A stretch of 64,000 nucleotides of DNA from Bacteroidales bacterium (GCA_012510445.1 JAAZIA010000023.1:27403-91402), one strand, 5' to 3'. Positions 36,416 to 46,229 are shown, counted from the stretch's first letter. The notes: generated by a model not told the origin, from the letters alone. Program-made: numbers and translations.

Positions 36416-37257
36416 TACAATCCGGTAAGGTTCACAAACAATATATAAATAATAGCTATGGGCAGTGCTATAAGTGCAGCATCAAATCTGTCCAGCAAGC
36501 CTCCGTGCCCGGGCATAATGGCTCCCGTATCCTTAACTCCAAAACTTCTTTTCATAACTGACTCAATCAAGTCTCCCAGCACTCCAAACACAGTGATTAT
36601 CAAGGCTAATATAGCATAATGCGCCCAAGGTAAAAACAAAGGATTCCACCTGTACAAAACTACTGCAGCCAACTGAGCAAATAACACACACCCAACAAAG
36701 CCCTCCCAAGATTTTTTTGGAGAAACCCTGGGAAAAAGTTTGTGCCCTTTCTTTTGGCCAAACCCCATCCCTATCAAATAGCCTCCTATATCAGAGGCCC
36801 ACAAAAGTATGAAAAGCGCTAACAGATTTATTCCCCGATAAGAACCTACAGAAGGAAAAACAAGAAAATTGCACATAGAAAAGGGAACGGCAATGTAAAG
36901 GATAGGCAGGAACAAAAAAGCCGCAGATTTGATTACTTCTTCTGATTTACTATACAGTATAGTAATCCACGCTGCCGTAACAGGTAAAGGCATAAACAAC
37001 AAAAAAAACCGGGCAGTAACCAGACCGTATCCGGCTACTATATAGGTAGTTACAAAAAGAAAAACAGAGGAGAAAAAGCCAAAAATCTGTCCTGTTCTAT
37101 TCCAGCCGGCCAATGACATTCGATAAAACTCAAGAGTCATGATACCTATGCAAAGCAACATAACCGCAGCATATGCAACAGGATGGAAAAGTATCCCAGA
37201 TACCATGATCGCACTAAATATAAGAGCACTTAACGTCCTTTTAACCAGCGTACTCAC
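36415..37257 (-). CDS. cdsA: Phosphatidate cytidylyltransferase
   Basis: CdsA forms CDP-diacylglycerol, the precursor of phosphatidylserine and so of the Psd substrate. It is 280 residues with about eight membrane helices. The C-terminal signature is intact: SPKKSWEGFVG and then GDLIESVMKRSFGVKDTGAIMPGHGGLLDRFD. It lies 5 bases after ftsH and overlaps psd. Confidence 0.97.
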   Translation of the reverse strand: MSTLVKRTLSALIFSAIMVSGILFHPVAYAAVMLLCIGIMTLEFYRMSLAGWNRTGQIFGFFSSVFLFVTTYIVAGYGLVTARFFLLFMPLPVTAAWITILYSKSEEVIKSAAFLFLPILYIAVPFSMCNFLVFPSVGSYRGINLLALFILLWASDIGGYLIGMGFGQKKGHKLFPRVSPKKSWEGFVGCVLFAQLAAVVLYRWNPLFLPWAHYAILALIITVFGVLGDLIESVMKRSFGVKDTGAIMPGHGGLLDRFDAALIALPIAIIYILFVNLTGL

Positions 37258-37262
37258 CTTGT

Positions 37263-39215
37263 CTATTCTTTTGTATCTTCTGCTGTCGCACGTTTTCCGA
37301 AAATGGCTTCCAAGTCATCTGCAAAAATCACCTCTTTTTCCAACAATAAGTCTGCTAATTTCAAAAAACCTTCTTTATTATTCTTTAAGATCTCTTTTGC
37401 TGTATGGTAAGCCTGATCTATGATTCGTTTCACTTCTTTGTCTATAAGCTGTGCCGTTTGTTCACTGTACGGTTTGGCCAAATTAAATCCAGCACTTTCT
37501 GTAGAATCATAAAACGAAACATTGCCAATTTTATCACTCATGCCAAAATAAGCCACCATAGCATACGCTTGGCGGGTGACTTTTTCTAAGTCGTTCATAG
37601 CTCCCGTGGAAATACGTCCTATCATAAGTTCTTCTGCTGCTCTCCCTCCCAAAGCCGAGGCCATTTCATCCATCATTTGCTCAACAGTAGTTATGGCTCG
37701 TTCTTCCGGAAGGTACCAAGCAGCTCCTAATGCCCTACCTCGGGGTATAATGGTCACCTTTAGTAAGGGATTGGCATGTGTAAGCAACCAGCTAACCGTT
37801 GCGTGGCCGCTTTCATGAAATGCGATCGTACGTTTTTCCTGAGGACTTATGATTTTACTTTTTCTTTCCAATCCTCCCACAATTCTGTCTATAGCATCTA
37901 AGAAATCCTGCTTTTGAATGGCTTTTTTATTCTTACGAGCGGCTATAAGAGCGGCCTCGTTACATACGTTGGCAATATCTGCACCGGAGAAGCCCGGCGT
38001 TTGTTTTGCCAAAAAATCCAGGTCAAATCCTTCTTCTAGCTTTAACCCTCGAGAATGGACCTTAAAAATTTCTAAACGTTCTCTGAGCTCGGGCAAATCT
38101 ACGTGAATCTGACGGTCAAAACGGCCGGCCCGCAACAAAGCCTTATCTAAAATATCTGCTCTATTGGTAGCAGCTAGAATAATGACTCCGCTGTTTGTTC
38201 CAAAACCGTCCATTTCTGTAAGAAGCTGGTTTAGTGTATTTTCACGCTCATCGTTAGAAGTAAAACCTGTGTTCTTACTACGTGCCCTGCCAACTGCATC
38301 AATTTCATCAATAAAAACTATGCTGGGTGCTTTTTCTTTAGCCTGACGGAACAAATCTCTCACCCTAGAGGCTCCCACCCCTACAAACATTTCTACAAAA
38401 TCAGAACCGGAGATGGAAAAAAACGGAACGTTAGCTTCCCCTGCCACTGCCTTTGCCAGCAGTGTTTTTCCCGTTCCCGGCGGCCCCACCAACAGAGCAC
38501 CTTTTGGAATTTTCCCGCCCAGGTTTGTATATCGTTCCGGTTTTTTCAGAAAGTCAACTATTTCCATGACTTCTACCTTAGCCTCTTCCAGTCCTGCGAC
38601 GTCTTTGAAAGTAACGTTATCTGTTGCTTTGCTTTTTTCAAAAAGTTTGGCTTGTGAACGTCCTACATTAAAAATACCTCCCCCTCCTGCCGCTCCTTCC
38701 GGTCCTCTGGACATACGTCTGAACATGAAGACCCACATGAGTATCAGAAGCAAAGGGAAAAGGAGCCAATCTATGATTCTGCCCCAGTAGCTGGAGCGTT
38801 GTTCTACTTCTATTTTAAAACGCTGGTCTTCCGGAAGTGAATTACGCAAGTGCTCAAACTGCATTTCTGCATCAAAGCTGTCCGAAACAATAAAATAGAA
38901 CTGCGGAGCAAATTTGGGGATCTTGTCTCCAAACTTAGTTTTATATTTCTCGAGTGCATCCGGTTTAATATACAACTCTGCCCGTTGCAAATTGCTTACA
39001 TAAACCAACTTCTCTATTTCTCCTCCCGGTCCCATCTGTTCTTTGACAACCATCCACTCTGTTTTAACAGGATCACTGGAACGATTGGAAAACATAAAGT
39101 AGATAATGACTGCTATCAATACAATATATACCCAGAAAAAGGGATTAAACCGCCTTTTTGTAGGCAGTAAAGGAGGTTTTTTGGGATTATTTTTATTAGG
39201 GACGTTTCCGTTCAT
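37263..39215 (-). CDS. ftsH: ATP-dependent zinc metalloprotease FtsH
   Basis: A membrane AAA+ protease for quality control of membrane and regulatory proteins. The 650 residues have two membrane segments (about 24-42 and 145-165), Walker [14 protein letters not shown], Walker [12 protein letters not shown], the second region of homology with arginine fingers, and the zinc motif HESGH in the M41 domain. A basic N-terminal stretch precedes the first membrane helix. Its C-terminal tail is short. It lies 15 bases downstream of rsfS. Confidence 0.98.
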   Translation of the reverse strand: MNGNVPNKNNPKKPPLLPTKRRFNPFFWVYIVLIAVIIYFMFSNRSSDPVKTEWMVVKEQMGPGGEIEKLVYVSNLQRAELYIKPDALEKYKTKFGDKIPKFAPQFYFIVSDSFDAEMQFEHLRNSLPEDQRFKIEVEQRSSYWGRIIDWLLFPLLLILMWVFMFRRMSRGPEGAAGGGGIFNVGRSQAKLFEKSKATDNVTFKDVAGLEEAKVEVMEIVDFLKKPERYTNLGGKIPKGALLVGPPGTGKTLLAKAVAGEANVPFFSISGSDFVEMFVGVGASRVRDLFRQAKEKAPSIVFIDEIDAVGRARSKNTGFTSNDERENTLNQLLTEMDGFGTNSGVIILAATNRADILDKALLRAGRFDRQIHVDLPELRERLEIFKVHSRGLKLEEGFDLDFLAKQTPGFSGADIANVCNEAALIAARKNKKAIQKQDFLDAIDRIVGGLERKSKIISPQEKRTIAFHESGHATVSWLLTHANPLLKVTIIPRGRALGAAWYLPEERAITTVEQMMDEMASALGGRAAEELMIGRISTGAMNDLEKVTRQAYAMVAYFGMSDKIGNVSFYDSTESAGFNLAKPYSEQTAQLIDKEVKRIIDQAYHTAKEILKNNKEGFLKLADLLLEKEVIFADDLEAIFGKRATAEDTKE

Positions 39216-39230
39216 AATGTTGCTAAATAA

Positions 39231-39572
39231 TTAATCTGTGTAATGATGCATTTCTGCATCTGCCCATAAATCTTCAAGTCTGTAAAACCGCCTGTATTCT
39301 GTCTGGAAAATATGAACCACAACATCGGAGTAATCCATGATGATCCAAAAACCGTTTTCTTTCCCTTGGCTCCTTATAACAGGACGTTTCATAGAAACAA
39401 GCATTTGTTTTTCCACTTCGTCTGCAATGGCTTTTACTTGAATTCCGGAATCTGCATGACATATCACAAAGTAATCACAAATAGTTGTTCCCAATTTTCT
39501 GAGGTCCATGCTGCAAACATCCTGTGCTTTTTTTTCCAGCATAGCACCTGCTATGACTTCAAGTTCTTTCAT
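39231..39572 (-). CDS. rsfS: Ribosomal silencing factor RsfS
   Basis: RsfS (Iojap family) binds L14 and keeps 50S subunits from joining 30S during nutrient limitation. The 113 residues include the family core DLRKLGTTICDYFVICHADSG and the later GFWIIMDYSDVVVHIF. It is the first gene of rsfS-ftsH-cdsA-psd. Confidence 0.96.
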   Translation of the reverse strand: MKELEVIAGAMLEKKAQDVCSMDLRKLGTTICDYFVICHADSGIQVKAIADEVEKQMLVSMKRPVIRSQGKENGFWIIMDYSDVVVHIFQTEYRRFYRLEDLWADAEMHHYTD

Positions 39573-39597
39573 ATATAATTTTCAAACTCTTATCCTA

Positions 39598-39605
39598 CAA
39601 AGGTA
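39598..39605 (-). promoter_or_regulatory. -7 promoter element for rsfS-ftsH-cdsA-psd
   Basis: Minus strand TACCTTTG, 25 bases before the rsfS ATG. It is divergent from the birA element at 39618, with only 12 bases between the two. Confidence 0.6.
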
Positions 39606-39617
39606 AGGATAAATTAG

Positions 39618-39625
39618 TACTTTTG
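39618..39625 (+). promoter_or_regulatory. -7 promoter element for birA
   Basis: TACTTTTG fits TAnnTTTG and lies only 5 bases before the birA ATG, implying a leaderless or 1-3 base leader transcript. Confidence 0.55.
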
Positions 39626-39630
39626 CGACT

Positions 39631-40290
39631 ATGTTTACACCACACATCATCCGCTTTGATGAAATCGATTCAACAAATTGGGAAGCCGCACGCAACCTGA
39701 AACATGCCAAAGAAGGTACTGTCTGGACCACTTCATTCCAAACGAGCGGACACGGACAATATGAGCGAAAGTGGGAAAGCGATAAAGGCCTGAACTTATT
39801 AGCTACTCTTTTGCTTAGGCCTGTATTTCTTCCTGCCAATAAACAATTTCTTATTTCAAAGTGTACTGCGCTTGCCATTTGTGATTTTTTTCAAACCTTT
39901 CACCTTACTGCTGTCATCAAATGGCCAAACGATATTTACGTGGGGCTCAATAAAATTTGCGGAATTTTAATTGAGCACCAACTGTCAGGTAACAACTTAC
40001 TGTCCAGCATTGTGGGATTTGGGATTAATGTAAATCAACAACGTTTTAAGGGAGCTCCTAACCCCACCTCCCTATTTTTGGAAACAGGAAGAGAACACCC
40101 GGTAGACGTGTTGTTACCGCAAGTACTCCATCAAATACAAAAGTGGTACCAGAGATTAAAAAAAGGAAATGTCGGACTTATTGACAGTTCGTATGAACGT
40201 TTGCTCATCAATAAGATAGATTACGAGAAAAATCGGGACATAGAATCGGCAAGTAATCCGGCAGCTTGGGCAAATCCTTTATCTGAGTAA
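39631..40290 (+). CDS. birA: Biotin--[acetyl-CoA-carboxylase] ligase, short form
   Basis: BirA attaches biotin to carboxyl carrier proteins. The 219 residues show the ligase core: DEIDSTNWEA, the adenylate loop in the unusual form TSGHGQYERKW (usually GRGQ), KWPNDIYVGLNKICGILIE, and a GFGINVNQ glycine-rich turn. No N-terminal repressor domain is present. The C-terminal SH3-like domain of most ligases is missing: after YERLLINKIDYEKN the frame enters DNA antisense to the pyrF 3' end and stops. It may be a truncated but working ligase or a decaying one. Confidence 0.88.
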   Translation: MFTPHIIRFDEIDSTNWEAARNLKHAKEGTVWTTSFQTSGHGQYERKWESDKGLNLLATLLLRPVFLPANKQFLISKCTALAICDFFQTFHLTAVIKWPNDIYVGLNKICGILIEHQLSGNNLLSSIVGFGINVNQQRFKGAPNPTSLFLETGREHPVDVLLPQVLHQIQKWYQRLKKGNVGLIDSSYERLLINKIDYEKNRDIESASNPAAWANPLSE

Positions 40291-40982
40291 ATAACAGACC
40301 GTGATACATTAATGAGCAAATCTCCATCCTGGGTTTTACCGTATTGCATCACCTCTTCTATAGCCCCTCCCTGTGCACCTACTCCGGGAACCAGCAAGAA
40401 ACGATCAGGCGCTGCCTTTCTGACTTCTTGCAACAAGTGGGGACGCGTTGCTCCTGCCACATACATAATTTTGTTGTTATCTGCCCAAGTATTGGCCGTA
40501 TCTATTACGTGTCTATAAAGAGGCTTGTTTTCCGCACCGGAAAAAAGTTGAAAATCAGTGGCCGATGGATTAGAGGTAAGTGCCAGAATGATAACCCATT
40601 TCTGTGTGTATTCTAAAAAAGGCTCAATGGAATCATATCCCATATAAGGAGAGAGGGTTATTGCATCAAAGTCCATACGTTCAAAAAAAGTACGCGCATA
40701 TTCTTTGGCAGTATTTCCAATATCACCCCTCTTAGCATCTGCAATTAAAAAATGCCCCGGATAGGTTGAACGTAAATAATCCATTGTTTTTTCCAGGATT
40801 TTCCAGCCTTTCCATCCGTCGGCTTCATAAAACGCCACATTAGGTTTAAATGCTACTGCATAGTTGGCTGTTTCATCTATGATTTTTTTATTCATCTCAA
40901 ACGAAACGGGTGCTGCATCCAGCCCTATACATAAACAGCTGCGCTTTCTGTTGATTTCCTGGTTAAGCTCCTGACGGGTCAT
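40221..40982 (-). CDS. pyrF: Orotidine 5'-phosphate decarboxylase
   Basis: The last step of UMP synthesis. This 253-residue protein is of the larger class 2 type (about 250-280 residues), with LCIGLDAAP near the start and the catalytic FLIADAKRGDIGNTAKEYA, then PGVGAQGGAIEEV. The start overlaps the prfA stop by 20 bases and the 3' end overlaps convergent birA by 70 bases. Confidence 0.96.
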   Translation of the reverse strand: MTRQELNQEINRKRSCLCIGLDAAPVSFEMNKKIIDETANYAVAFKPNVAFYEADGWKGWKILEKTMDYLRSTYPGHFLIADAKRGDIGNTAKEYARTFFERMDFDAITLSPYMGYDSIEPFLEYTQKWVIILALTSNPSATDFQLFSGAENKPLYRHVIDTANTWADNNKIMYVAGATRPHLLQEVRKAAPDRFLLVPGVGAQGGAIEEVMQYGKTQDGDLLINVSRSVIYSDKGFAQAAGLLADSMSRFFS

Positions 40983-42054
40983 GTTTTAAACGTTCTGTAT
41001 TTTCTGCAATTTGCAATTTATCAATTACTTCTTGAATATCGCCGTCCATAAATGCAGTCAGGTTGTGCATGGTATAGTTGATCCTATGATCCGTTACCCG
41101 ACTTTGTGGATAGTTATACGTTCTTACTTTAGCAGAACGATCTCCGGTAGAAACCATAGTCTTACGCTTAGAGGCAATCTGGTTTAGATATTTCTGGTAT
41201 TCCATGTTGTACAACCGAGTACGCAATTCTACCAGTGCTTTGTCGTAGTTTTTCAGTTGCGATTTCTCATCTTGGCATTGTACTACAATTCCGGACGGAA
41301 TATGAGTCAAACGGATGGCTGAATAGGTGGTGTTCACACTTTGTCCACCCGGACCCGACGAGCAAAACGTATCTTTGCGGATGTCTTTTTCGTGCAGTTC
41401 AATATCAAATTCATCGGCTTCTGGCAAAACGGCCACAGAAGCAGCCGAGGTATGTACCCTCCCCTGTGTTTCTGTCTGCGGTACACGTTGTACACGGTGT
41501 ACCCCGCTCTCGTACTTCATGGTACCGTAAACACTCTTCCCCGAGATCTTGAATATAACTTCTTTGAAACCACCCGAGGTTCCTTCCGAGCTGTCTGTCA
41601 TTTCTACTTTCCAACCGTTCTTTTCTGCAAATTTACTGTACATCCGGAACAAATCTCCCGCAAAAATAGAAGCTTCATCCCCTCCCGTACCTGCCCTTAC
41701 TTCTACTATGGCATGTTTACTGTCTTCCGGATCAGCAGGAATAAGCAAAAATTTTATTTGCTGCTCCATGGCGGGAACTTGTTCTTCCAGTTTTGCCATT
41801 TCTTCTTTGGCGAACTCTTTTATTTCTTCATCTTTTTCTGTCAGCAAAATTTCTTTTGCTGTAGCCAATTCTTGTAAAACGTTTCTGTACTTTTCACCTG
41901 CCTTAACAACAGGTTCTATTTCTGCATATTCCTTATTGAGTGCCACGTATTTTTTCATGTCCTGCACCAACGCCGGATCTGAGAGCTGTTTTTGCAACAC
42001 CTCATATTTTTTGCGTACACCCTCCAGTTTTGCCAATAGTGAATTTTCTGACAT
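40963..42054 (-). CDS. prfA: Peptide chain release factor 1
   Basis: RF1 reads UAA and UAG. The 363 residues contain the catalytic GGQ in SSGPGGQSVNTTYSA and the recognition tripeptide region RVPQTETQGRVHTS, where the E. coli PAT motif is PQT; I believe PxT variation here is normal in this phylum. A -7 element lies 17 bases upstream and pyrF overlaps its end. Confidence 0.97.
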   Translation of the reverse strand: MSENSLLAKLEGVRKKYEVLQKQLSDPALVQDMKKYVALNKEYAEIEPVVKAGEKYRNVLQELATAKEILLTEKDEEIKEFAKEEMAKLEEQVPAMEQQIKFLLIPADPEDSKHAIVEVRAGTGGDEASIFAGDLFRMYSKFAEKNGWKVEMTDSSEGTSGGFKEVIFKISGKSVYGTMKYESGVHRVQRVPQTETQGRVHTSAASVAVLPEADEFDIELHEKDIRKDTFCSSGPGGQSVNTTYSAIRLTHIPSGIVVQCQDEKSQLKNYDKALVELRTRLYNMEYQKYLNQIASKRKTMVSTGDRSAKVRTYNYPQSRVTDHRINYTMHNLTAFMDGDIQEVIDKLQIAENTERLKHDPSGA

Positions 42055-42071
42055 AACAATTATTTAACGTG

Positions 42072-42079
42072 CAAAGATA
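42072..42079 (-). promoter_or_regulatory. -7 promoter element for prfA-pyrF
   Basis: Minus strand TATCTTTG, 17 bases before the prfA ATG. A TTTG lies 16 bases upstream (42096-42099), a little close for a -33 element. It immediately follows the terminator of the hydrogenase operon. Confidence 0.55.
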
Positions 42080-42096
42080 CTCCTTTTCCGGAAAAC

Positions 42097-42127
42097 AAAA
42101 GAGGGTGATTTTTAGCCACCCTCTTTT
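42097..42127 (-). terminator. Intrinsic terminator of the hydrogenase operon
   Basis: An 11-bp perfect stem (AAAAGAGGGTG with its complement) closes a 9-base loop. On the minus strand the stem ends in T4 followed by GTTTT. It lies 23 bases after the hydC stop codon. Confidence 0.85.
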
Positions 42128-42150
42128 CTGTACATCAAGAAATTTTAAAC

Positions 42151-42627
42151 TTATTCATATTTCTTTAAAATTCCCGGAATCATATCCGGTGTCAGGCGCC
42201 CATGAACATCCTCACCTATCAAGATAACGGGAGCCAGGCCACAGGCACCAATACAGCGCAGGCAGTCCAGTGAAAACTTTCCGTCTTCCGTTACTTGTCC
42301 TACTTTGATTTTCAACTCTTCTTCCAGGGCCTGCACTATATCTTCTGCTCCGCGAACAAAACAGGCAGTTCCCATACATATAGAAATGGGGTGTTTTCCT
42401 TTGGGGGTCATGGTAAAGAAAGAGTAGAAAGACACTACACCGTATATTTTAGCCAAAGGCATATCTAGATTTAAAGCAATCTCATATTGAATTTCTTCCG
42501 GCAAGTAACCAAAATGTTCTTGTGTCCTGTGAAGGATATTGATTAATTCACCGTGTTTATTCCCAAAAGATTCGCAAATCTCTTTTATTGTCTTTTTGTG
42601 ACTATCTTTTAATTCATATTTATTCAT
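42151..42627 (-). CDS. hydC: NuoE-like [2Fe-2S] subunit of bifurcating [FeFe]-hydrogenase (HydC)
   Basis: A 158-residue thioredoxin-fold [2Fe-2S] protein homologous to NuoE and to HydC of trimeric bifurcating hydrogenases. The N-terminal helical part (CESFGNKHGELINILHR) is followed by the cluster ligands in CMGTACFVRG and CLRCIGACGLAPV (C-x4-C and C-x3-C). It relays electrons between the HydB flavin and the rest of the complex. It is the last gene of the operon, with a terminator 23 bases downstream. Cytoplasmic; no signal peptide. Confidence 0.93.
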   Translation of the reverse strand: MNKYELKDSHKKTIKEICESFGNKHGELINILHRTQEHFGYLPEEIQYEIALNLDMPLAKIYGVVSFYSFFTMTPKGKHPISICMGTACFVRGAEDIVQALEEELKIKVGQVTEDGKFSLDCLRCIGACGLAPVILIGEDVHGRLTPDMIPGILKKYE

Positions 42628-42646
42628 TGGGGTAAGAATTTACGGG

Positions 42647-44410
42647 TTATTTTCTGGGGTGACAAAAATAGCATGTATGCAATAATTCATGGGCTTTTTC
42701 ACTCATTGGTTCACCCAAGAATTCTTCATAAAGCGTAACAATTTCCGGATTCTCATGAGATTTCCGTATGACCTTGTTGGCATCTTCTTGGTAAATGGCT
42801 TTCATACGGGCTTCCAAAGCAGAGGAGTCTCCTCTGTGCAAAGGTTGTCCGGCACCGCCAATACAACCACCGGGGCAAGCCATAATTTCAATAGCATGGA
42901 AATTGTACATTCCGCTTCTCACTCCATCCAGTAATTTTCTGGCATTGCCAAGCGTGTGTGCAATACCAATGTGAATGGGAGTTCCGTCAAAATCGATCGT
43001 AGCCGAACGAATACCTTCCAAACCTCTGAGTTCATGGAAGTCCACATTTTCCAGCTCTTTTCCGGTAAACAGTTCGTAAGCAGTACGTGTAGCCGCTTCT
43101 ATAACACCTCCCGTAACTCCAAATATTACGGCAGCTCCCGTTGACTCACCCATGAAACGGTCAAAGTTTTCATCTTCCAAGGAAGTGAAATCAATATTAC
43201 CGTATTTAATCAAGCGAGCTAATTCACGCGTGGATAGTGCATAATCTACATCTGGAATACCATCTGTGTAAAACTCTTTCCTCTGACACTCGTATTTCTT
43301 TGCCAAGCAGGGCATGATGGATACTACCACCATGTCTTCTTTCTTGACTCCCAATTTATTGGCCAAATACGTTTTTGCTATCGAACCAAACATTTGTTGA
43401 GGTGAACGAGCTGTAGAAGGCACGTCCAGCATATCGGGATAGTTTGTTTCAAAGAAATTCACCCATGCAGGGCAGCAGGAAGTAAGAATAGGCAACCTTA
43501 CGTTTTCGTCTCCTTCCAGGTGTCTGGAAAGCCTGTCAAGCAGTTCCGTACCTTCTTCCATAATGGTAAGGTCAGCTGCAAAGTCAGTGTCCAATACCTT
43601 GTCAAAACCAAGAGCTCTCAAGGCGGCCACCATTTTTCCGGTAACCAAAGTGCCCGGCTCATAGCCAAACTCTTCACCCAAAGCAGCTCGCACGGCAGGT
43701 GCCGTTTGCACAACCACAAATTTCTTTTCATCTGCCAAAGCACGCATTACTTGGAAGGTGTGGTCTTGCATGGTCAGTGCACCTGTAGGACAAACGGCAA
43801 CACACTGTCCGCAAAACGTACAGGGACTGTCCGTAAGGTCTTGCTCAAAAGCAGGAGCTACTACCGACATAAATCCGCGGTGGATAGCACTCAATGCTCC
43901 CACAGTCTGAATTTCATTACATACGGTCTCGCAACTGCGACACATCACGCACTTATCCATATCCCGTAGCAACGACGGCGACGCATCTTTGCGGTACGTA
44001 GAGATGGCTGCGTTTTCAACAGAGGTGATTTCGCGAATACCCAAGGTAATGGCCAAGTCTTGCAATTCACAAGATCCGGAAGAAGGACAGATAAGGCAGT
44101 CCTTCGGATGGTCAGAAATGAGTAATTCTACCACGGTTCTGCGGGCGTTGATGGCACGCAAGGAATGGGTCAGAATTTCCATTCCGTCTGTACATTTGGT
44201 AACACAGGAAGGAACCAGCGTTTTGTGTCCCTTAACTTCTACTACACATACACGACAGCTTCCCGGCTTGTGTTCCCGTGCAAGGTGCGGCAAATTCATG
44301 TAGCAAAGGGTGGGGATAGTGATTCCTGCATCTTTTGCTGCCTGAAGAATGGTTGTTCCCTTAGGAATTTCTATTTGTTTATTGTCTATTGTAATTTTTA
44401 CAGTTTCCAT
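42647..44410 (-). CDS. hydA: [FeFe]-hydrogenase catalytic subunit HydA, NuoG-like N-terminus
   Basis: The catalytic subunit, 587 residues. In order: plant-type [2Fe-2S] domain (C36, C52, C55, C69), a His/Cys [4Fe-4S] site (about 101-114), two [4Fe-4S] clusters (CVMCRSCETVC and CTFCGQCVAVC), then the H-cluster domain. H-cluster motifs are canonical: TSCCPAW (C312, C313), MPCLAKKYE (C368, K371) and MACPGGCIGGAGQP (C512, C516). The tail has HTCYFCHPRK. With HydB and HydC it fits the group A3 NAD- and ferredoxin-dependent bifurcating enzymes. Maturases HydE, HydF and HydG are not in the window. Confidence 0.96.
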   Translation of the reverse strand: METVKITIDNKQIEIPKGTTILQAAKDAGITIPTLCYMNLPHLAREHKPGSCRVCVVEVKGHKTLVPSCVTKCTDGMEILTHSLRAINARRTVVELLISDHPKDCLICPSSGSCELQDLAITLGIREITSVENAAISTYRKDASPSLLRDMDKCVMCRSCETVCNEIQTVGALSAIHRGFMSVVAPAFEQDLTDSPCTFCGQCVAVCPTGALTMQDHTFQVMRALADEKKFVVVQTAPAVRAALGEEFGYEPGTLVTGKMVAALRALGFDKVLDTDFAADLTIMEEGTELLDRLSRHLEGDENVRLPILTSCCPAWVNFFETNYPDMLDVPSTARSPQQMFGSIAKTYLANKLGVKKEDMVVVSIMPCLAKKYECQRKEFYTDGIPDVDYALSTRELARLIKYGNIDFTSLEDENFDRFMGESTGAAVIFGVTGGVIEAATRTAYELFTGKELENVDFHELRGLEGIRSATIDFDGTPIHIGIAHTLGNARKLLDGVRSGMYNFHAIEIMACPGGCIGGAGQPLHRGDSSALEARMKAIYQEDANKVIRKSHENPEIVTLYEEFLGEPMSEKAHELLHTCYFCHPRK

Positions 44411-44418
44411 ATTTGCGC

Positions 44419-46206
44419 TTATTGAACTAAGATTGCATTAAACTTACACTTCGTATAACATACACCGCAACGGATGCAAAGATCCTGGTTTATGAAGTGC
44501 GGCTGCCTCCTTTCACCTGTAATGGCATCTGTGGGGCAATTTCTTGCACATACGGTACATCCGGTACATGCTTCCGGAATGATGGTATATGTTGCCAGTG
44601 CCTTACATTGTTTGGCCTCGCACTTTTTATCTTTTACGTGAGCCACATACTCATCGTAGAAATTATCGAGTGTGGAGAGAACGGGATTGGGAGAAGTTTG
44701 TCCCAGTCCGCAAAGAGCCGTATCCCTGATTACATAGGCAAAATTTCTCAGGTGATCCAGGTCGTCCATATCTCCTTTACCCTGACATATTTTTTCCAGG
44801 ATTTCCAGCATGCGCTTGTTTCCAACACGGCAAGGTGTACATTTTCCACAAGACTCTTCCACTATAAATTCAAGGTAGAATTTGGCAATGGATACCATGC
44901 AATCGTCTTCATCCATCACAATCATACCACCGGATCCCATCATAGAACCGGCAGCCAACAAGCTGTCAAAATCAATGGGAGTATCTAGGTGTTTTTCTGT
45001 TAGACAACCTCCCGAGGGGCCTCCCGTTTGTACGGCCTTGAATTTTTTGCCGTCTTTGATACCGCCTCCAATTTCAAAAATAATTTCACGAAGCGTAATG
45101 CCCATAGGAACTTCTATCAGCCCCACGTTGTTAATCTTGCCGGCCAGTGCAAACACTTTGGTACCTTTTGATTTTTCTGTTCCAATGGTGTTAAACCACT
45201 CGGGCCCTTTTAGGAAAATAACAGGTACGTTAGCAAACGTTTCTACGTTATTAACGCATGTGGGTTTTTTGTTATATCCCGATTCTGCCGGGAACGGCGG
45301 TTTGAAATTAGGTTCTCCTCTTCCGCCTTCCATAGAAGCAATTAGTCCCGTTTCTTCTCCGCAAACAAAAGCACCTGCTCCGTAACGCAGCTCCAAGTCA
45401 AACGAGAAATCGGTTCCTAATATATTTTTGCCCAGCAAACCGTATTCATTGGCTTGTTCAATAGCAATTTCCAGACGTTTGATGGCCAAAGGATATTCAG
45501 CACGTATGTATACAACTCCTTTGGTAGCTCCCACACAGTAACCACAAATGGCCATGGCTTCTATGACCGTGTTGGGGTCTCCTTCTAAAATGGAACGGTC
45601 CATAAAAGCGCCGGGATCACCCTCATCTGCATTACATACTACATACTTTTGATCTGCAGTATATTTACGGGTAAATTCCCATTTTAGTCCCGTTGGGAAC
45701 CCTGCGCCTCCTCTTCCTCTTAGACCACTTTGCTTAAGCATATCAATTGCCTGCTCAGGCGTTAACTCTGTAATCACCTGTGCTAAAGCGGAATATCCAT
45801 CTCTGGCAATGTATTCGTCTATGTTTTCCGGATCAATAAAACCGCAGTTCCTCAGGGCTATCCTCATTTGTTTCTGATAAAATCCCATATGCTTGGAATC
45901 GGAAATATGTTCCTTGGTCTCGGGATTTTCATACAACAAACGATTTACTTTTCTTCCTTTCAGAATGTGTTCTGTAACAATTTCCTCTGCGTCTTCCGGT
46001 GTAACCTGTGTGTAGAACGTGTTGTCCGGGATCACTTTTACAATAGGGCCTTTCTCACAGAAGCCAAAGCAACCGGTAGTTACCACCTGTGCATCCTCTG
46101 TCAGACCATGAGCCTTAAGTGATTCATTCAGTTTTTCTACAATTGTTGCGCTTGCAGAGGCCTGGCACCCAGTCCCACCGCAAACAAGTAATTGCATTTT
46201 GTACAT
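44419..46206 (-). CDS. hydB: NuoF-like NADH-binding subunit of bifurcating hydrogenase (HydB)
   Basis: The flavin subunit, 595 residues. An N-terminal thioredoxin-like [2Fe-2S] domain (CGGTGCQASA, then TTGCFGFCEKGP; residues 1-95) precedes the NuoF core with FMN/NADH site GLRGRGGAGFPTGLKW, the SLBB domain, and the [4Fe-4S] motif ESCGKCTPCR. Two more [4Fe-4S] clusters (CTGCTVCARNC, CIRCGVCYTKC) form the C-terminus. This domain order is that of HydB in Thermotoga-type bifurcating hydrogenases. A second ATG three codons on is an alternative start. hydA follows after 8 bases. Confidence 0.95.
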   Translation of the reverse strand: MYKMQLLVCGGTGCQASASATIVEKLNESLKAHGLTEDAQVVTTGCFGFCEKGPIVKVIPDNTFYTQVTPEDAEEIVTEHILKGRKVNRLLYENPETKEHISDSKHMGFYQKQMRIALRNCGFIDPENIDEYIARDGYSALAQVITELTPEQAIDMLKQSGLRGRGGAGFPTGLKWEFTRKYTADQKYVVCNADEGDPGAFMDRSILEGDPNTVIEAMAICGYCVGATKGVVYIRAEYPLAIKRLEIAIEQANEYGLLGKNILGTDFSFDLELRYGAGAFVCGEETGLIASMEGGRGEPNFKPPFPAESGYNKKPTCVNNVETFANVPVIFLKGPEWFNTIGTEKSKGTKVFALAGKINNVGLIEVPMGITLREIIFEIGGGIKDGKKFKAVQTGGPSGGCLTEKHLDTPIDFDSLLAAGSMMGSGGMIVMDEDDCMVSIAKFYLEFIVEESCGKCTPCRVGNKRMLEILEKICQGKGDMDDLDHLRNFAYVIRDTALCGLGQTSPNPVLSTLDNFYDEYVAHVKDKKCEAKQCKALATYTIIPEACTGCTVCARNCPTDAITGERRQPHFINQDLCIRCGVCYTKCKFNAILVQ

Positions 46207-46229
46207 TATGATTCTATATTATGAATGGG

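Noticed and set aside
41341..41877. Long plus-strand frame opposite prfA
   Set aside because: It lies wholly antisense to prfA, which has GGQ and all RF1 features; composition and lack of motifs mark it as a shadow.
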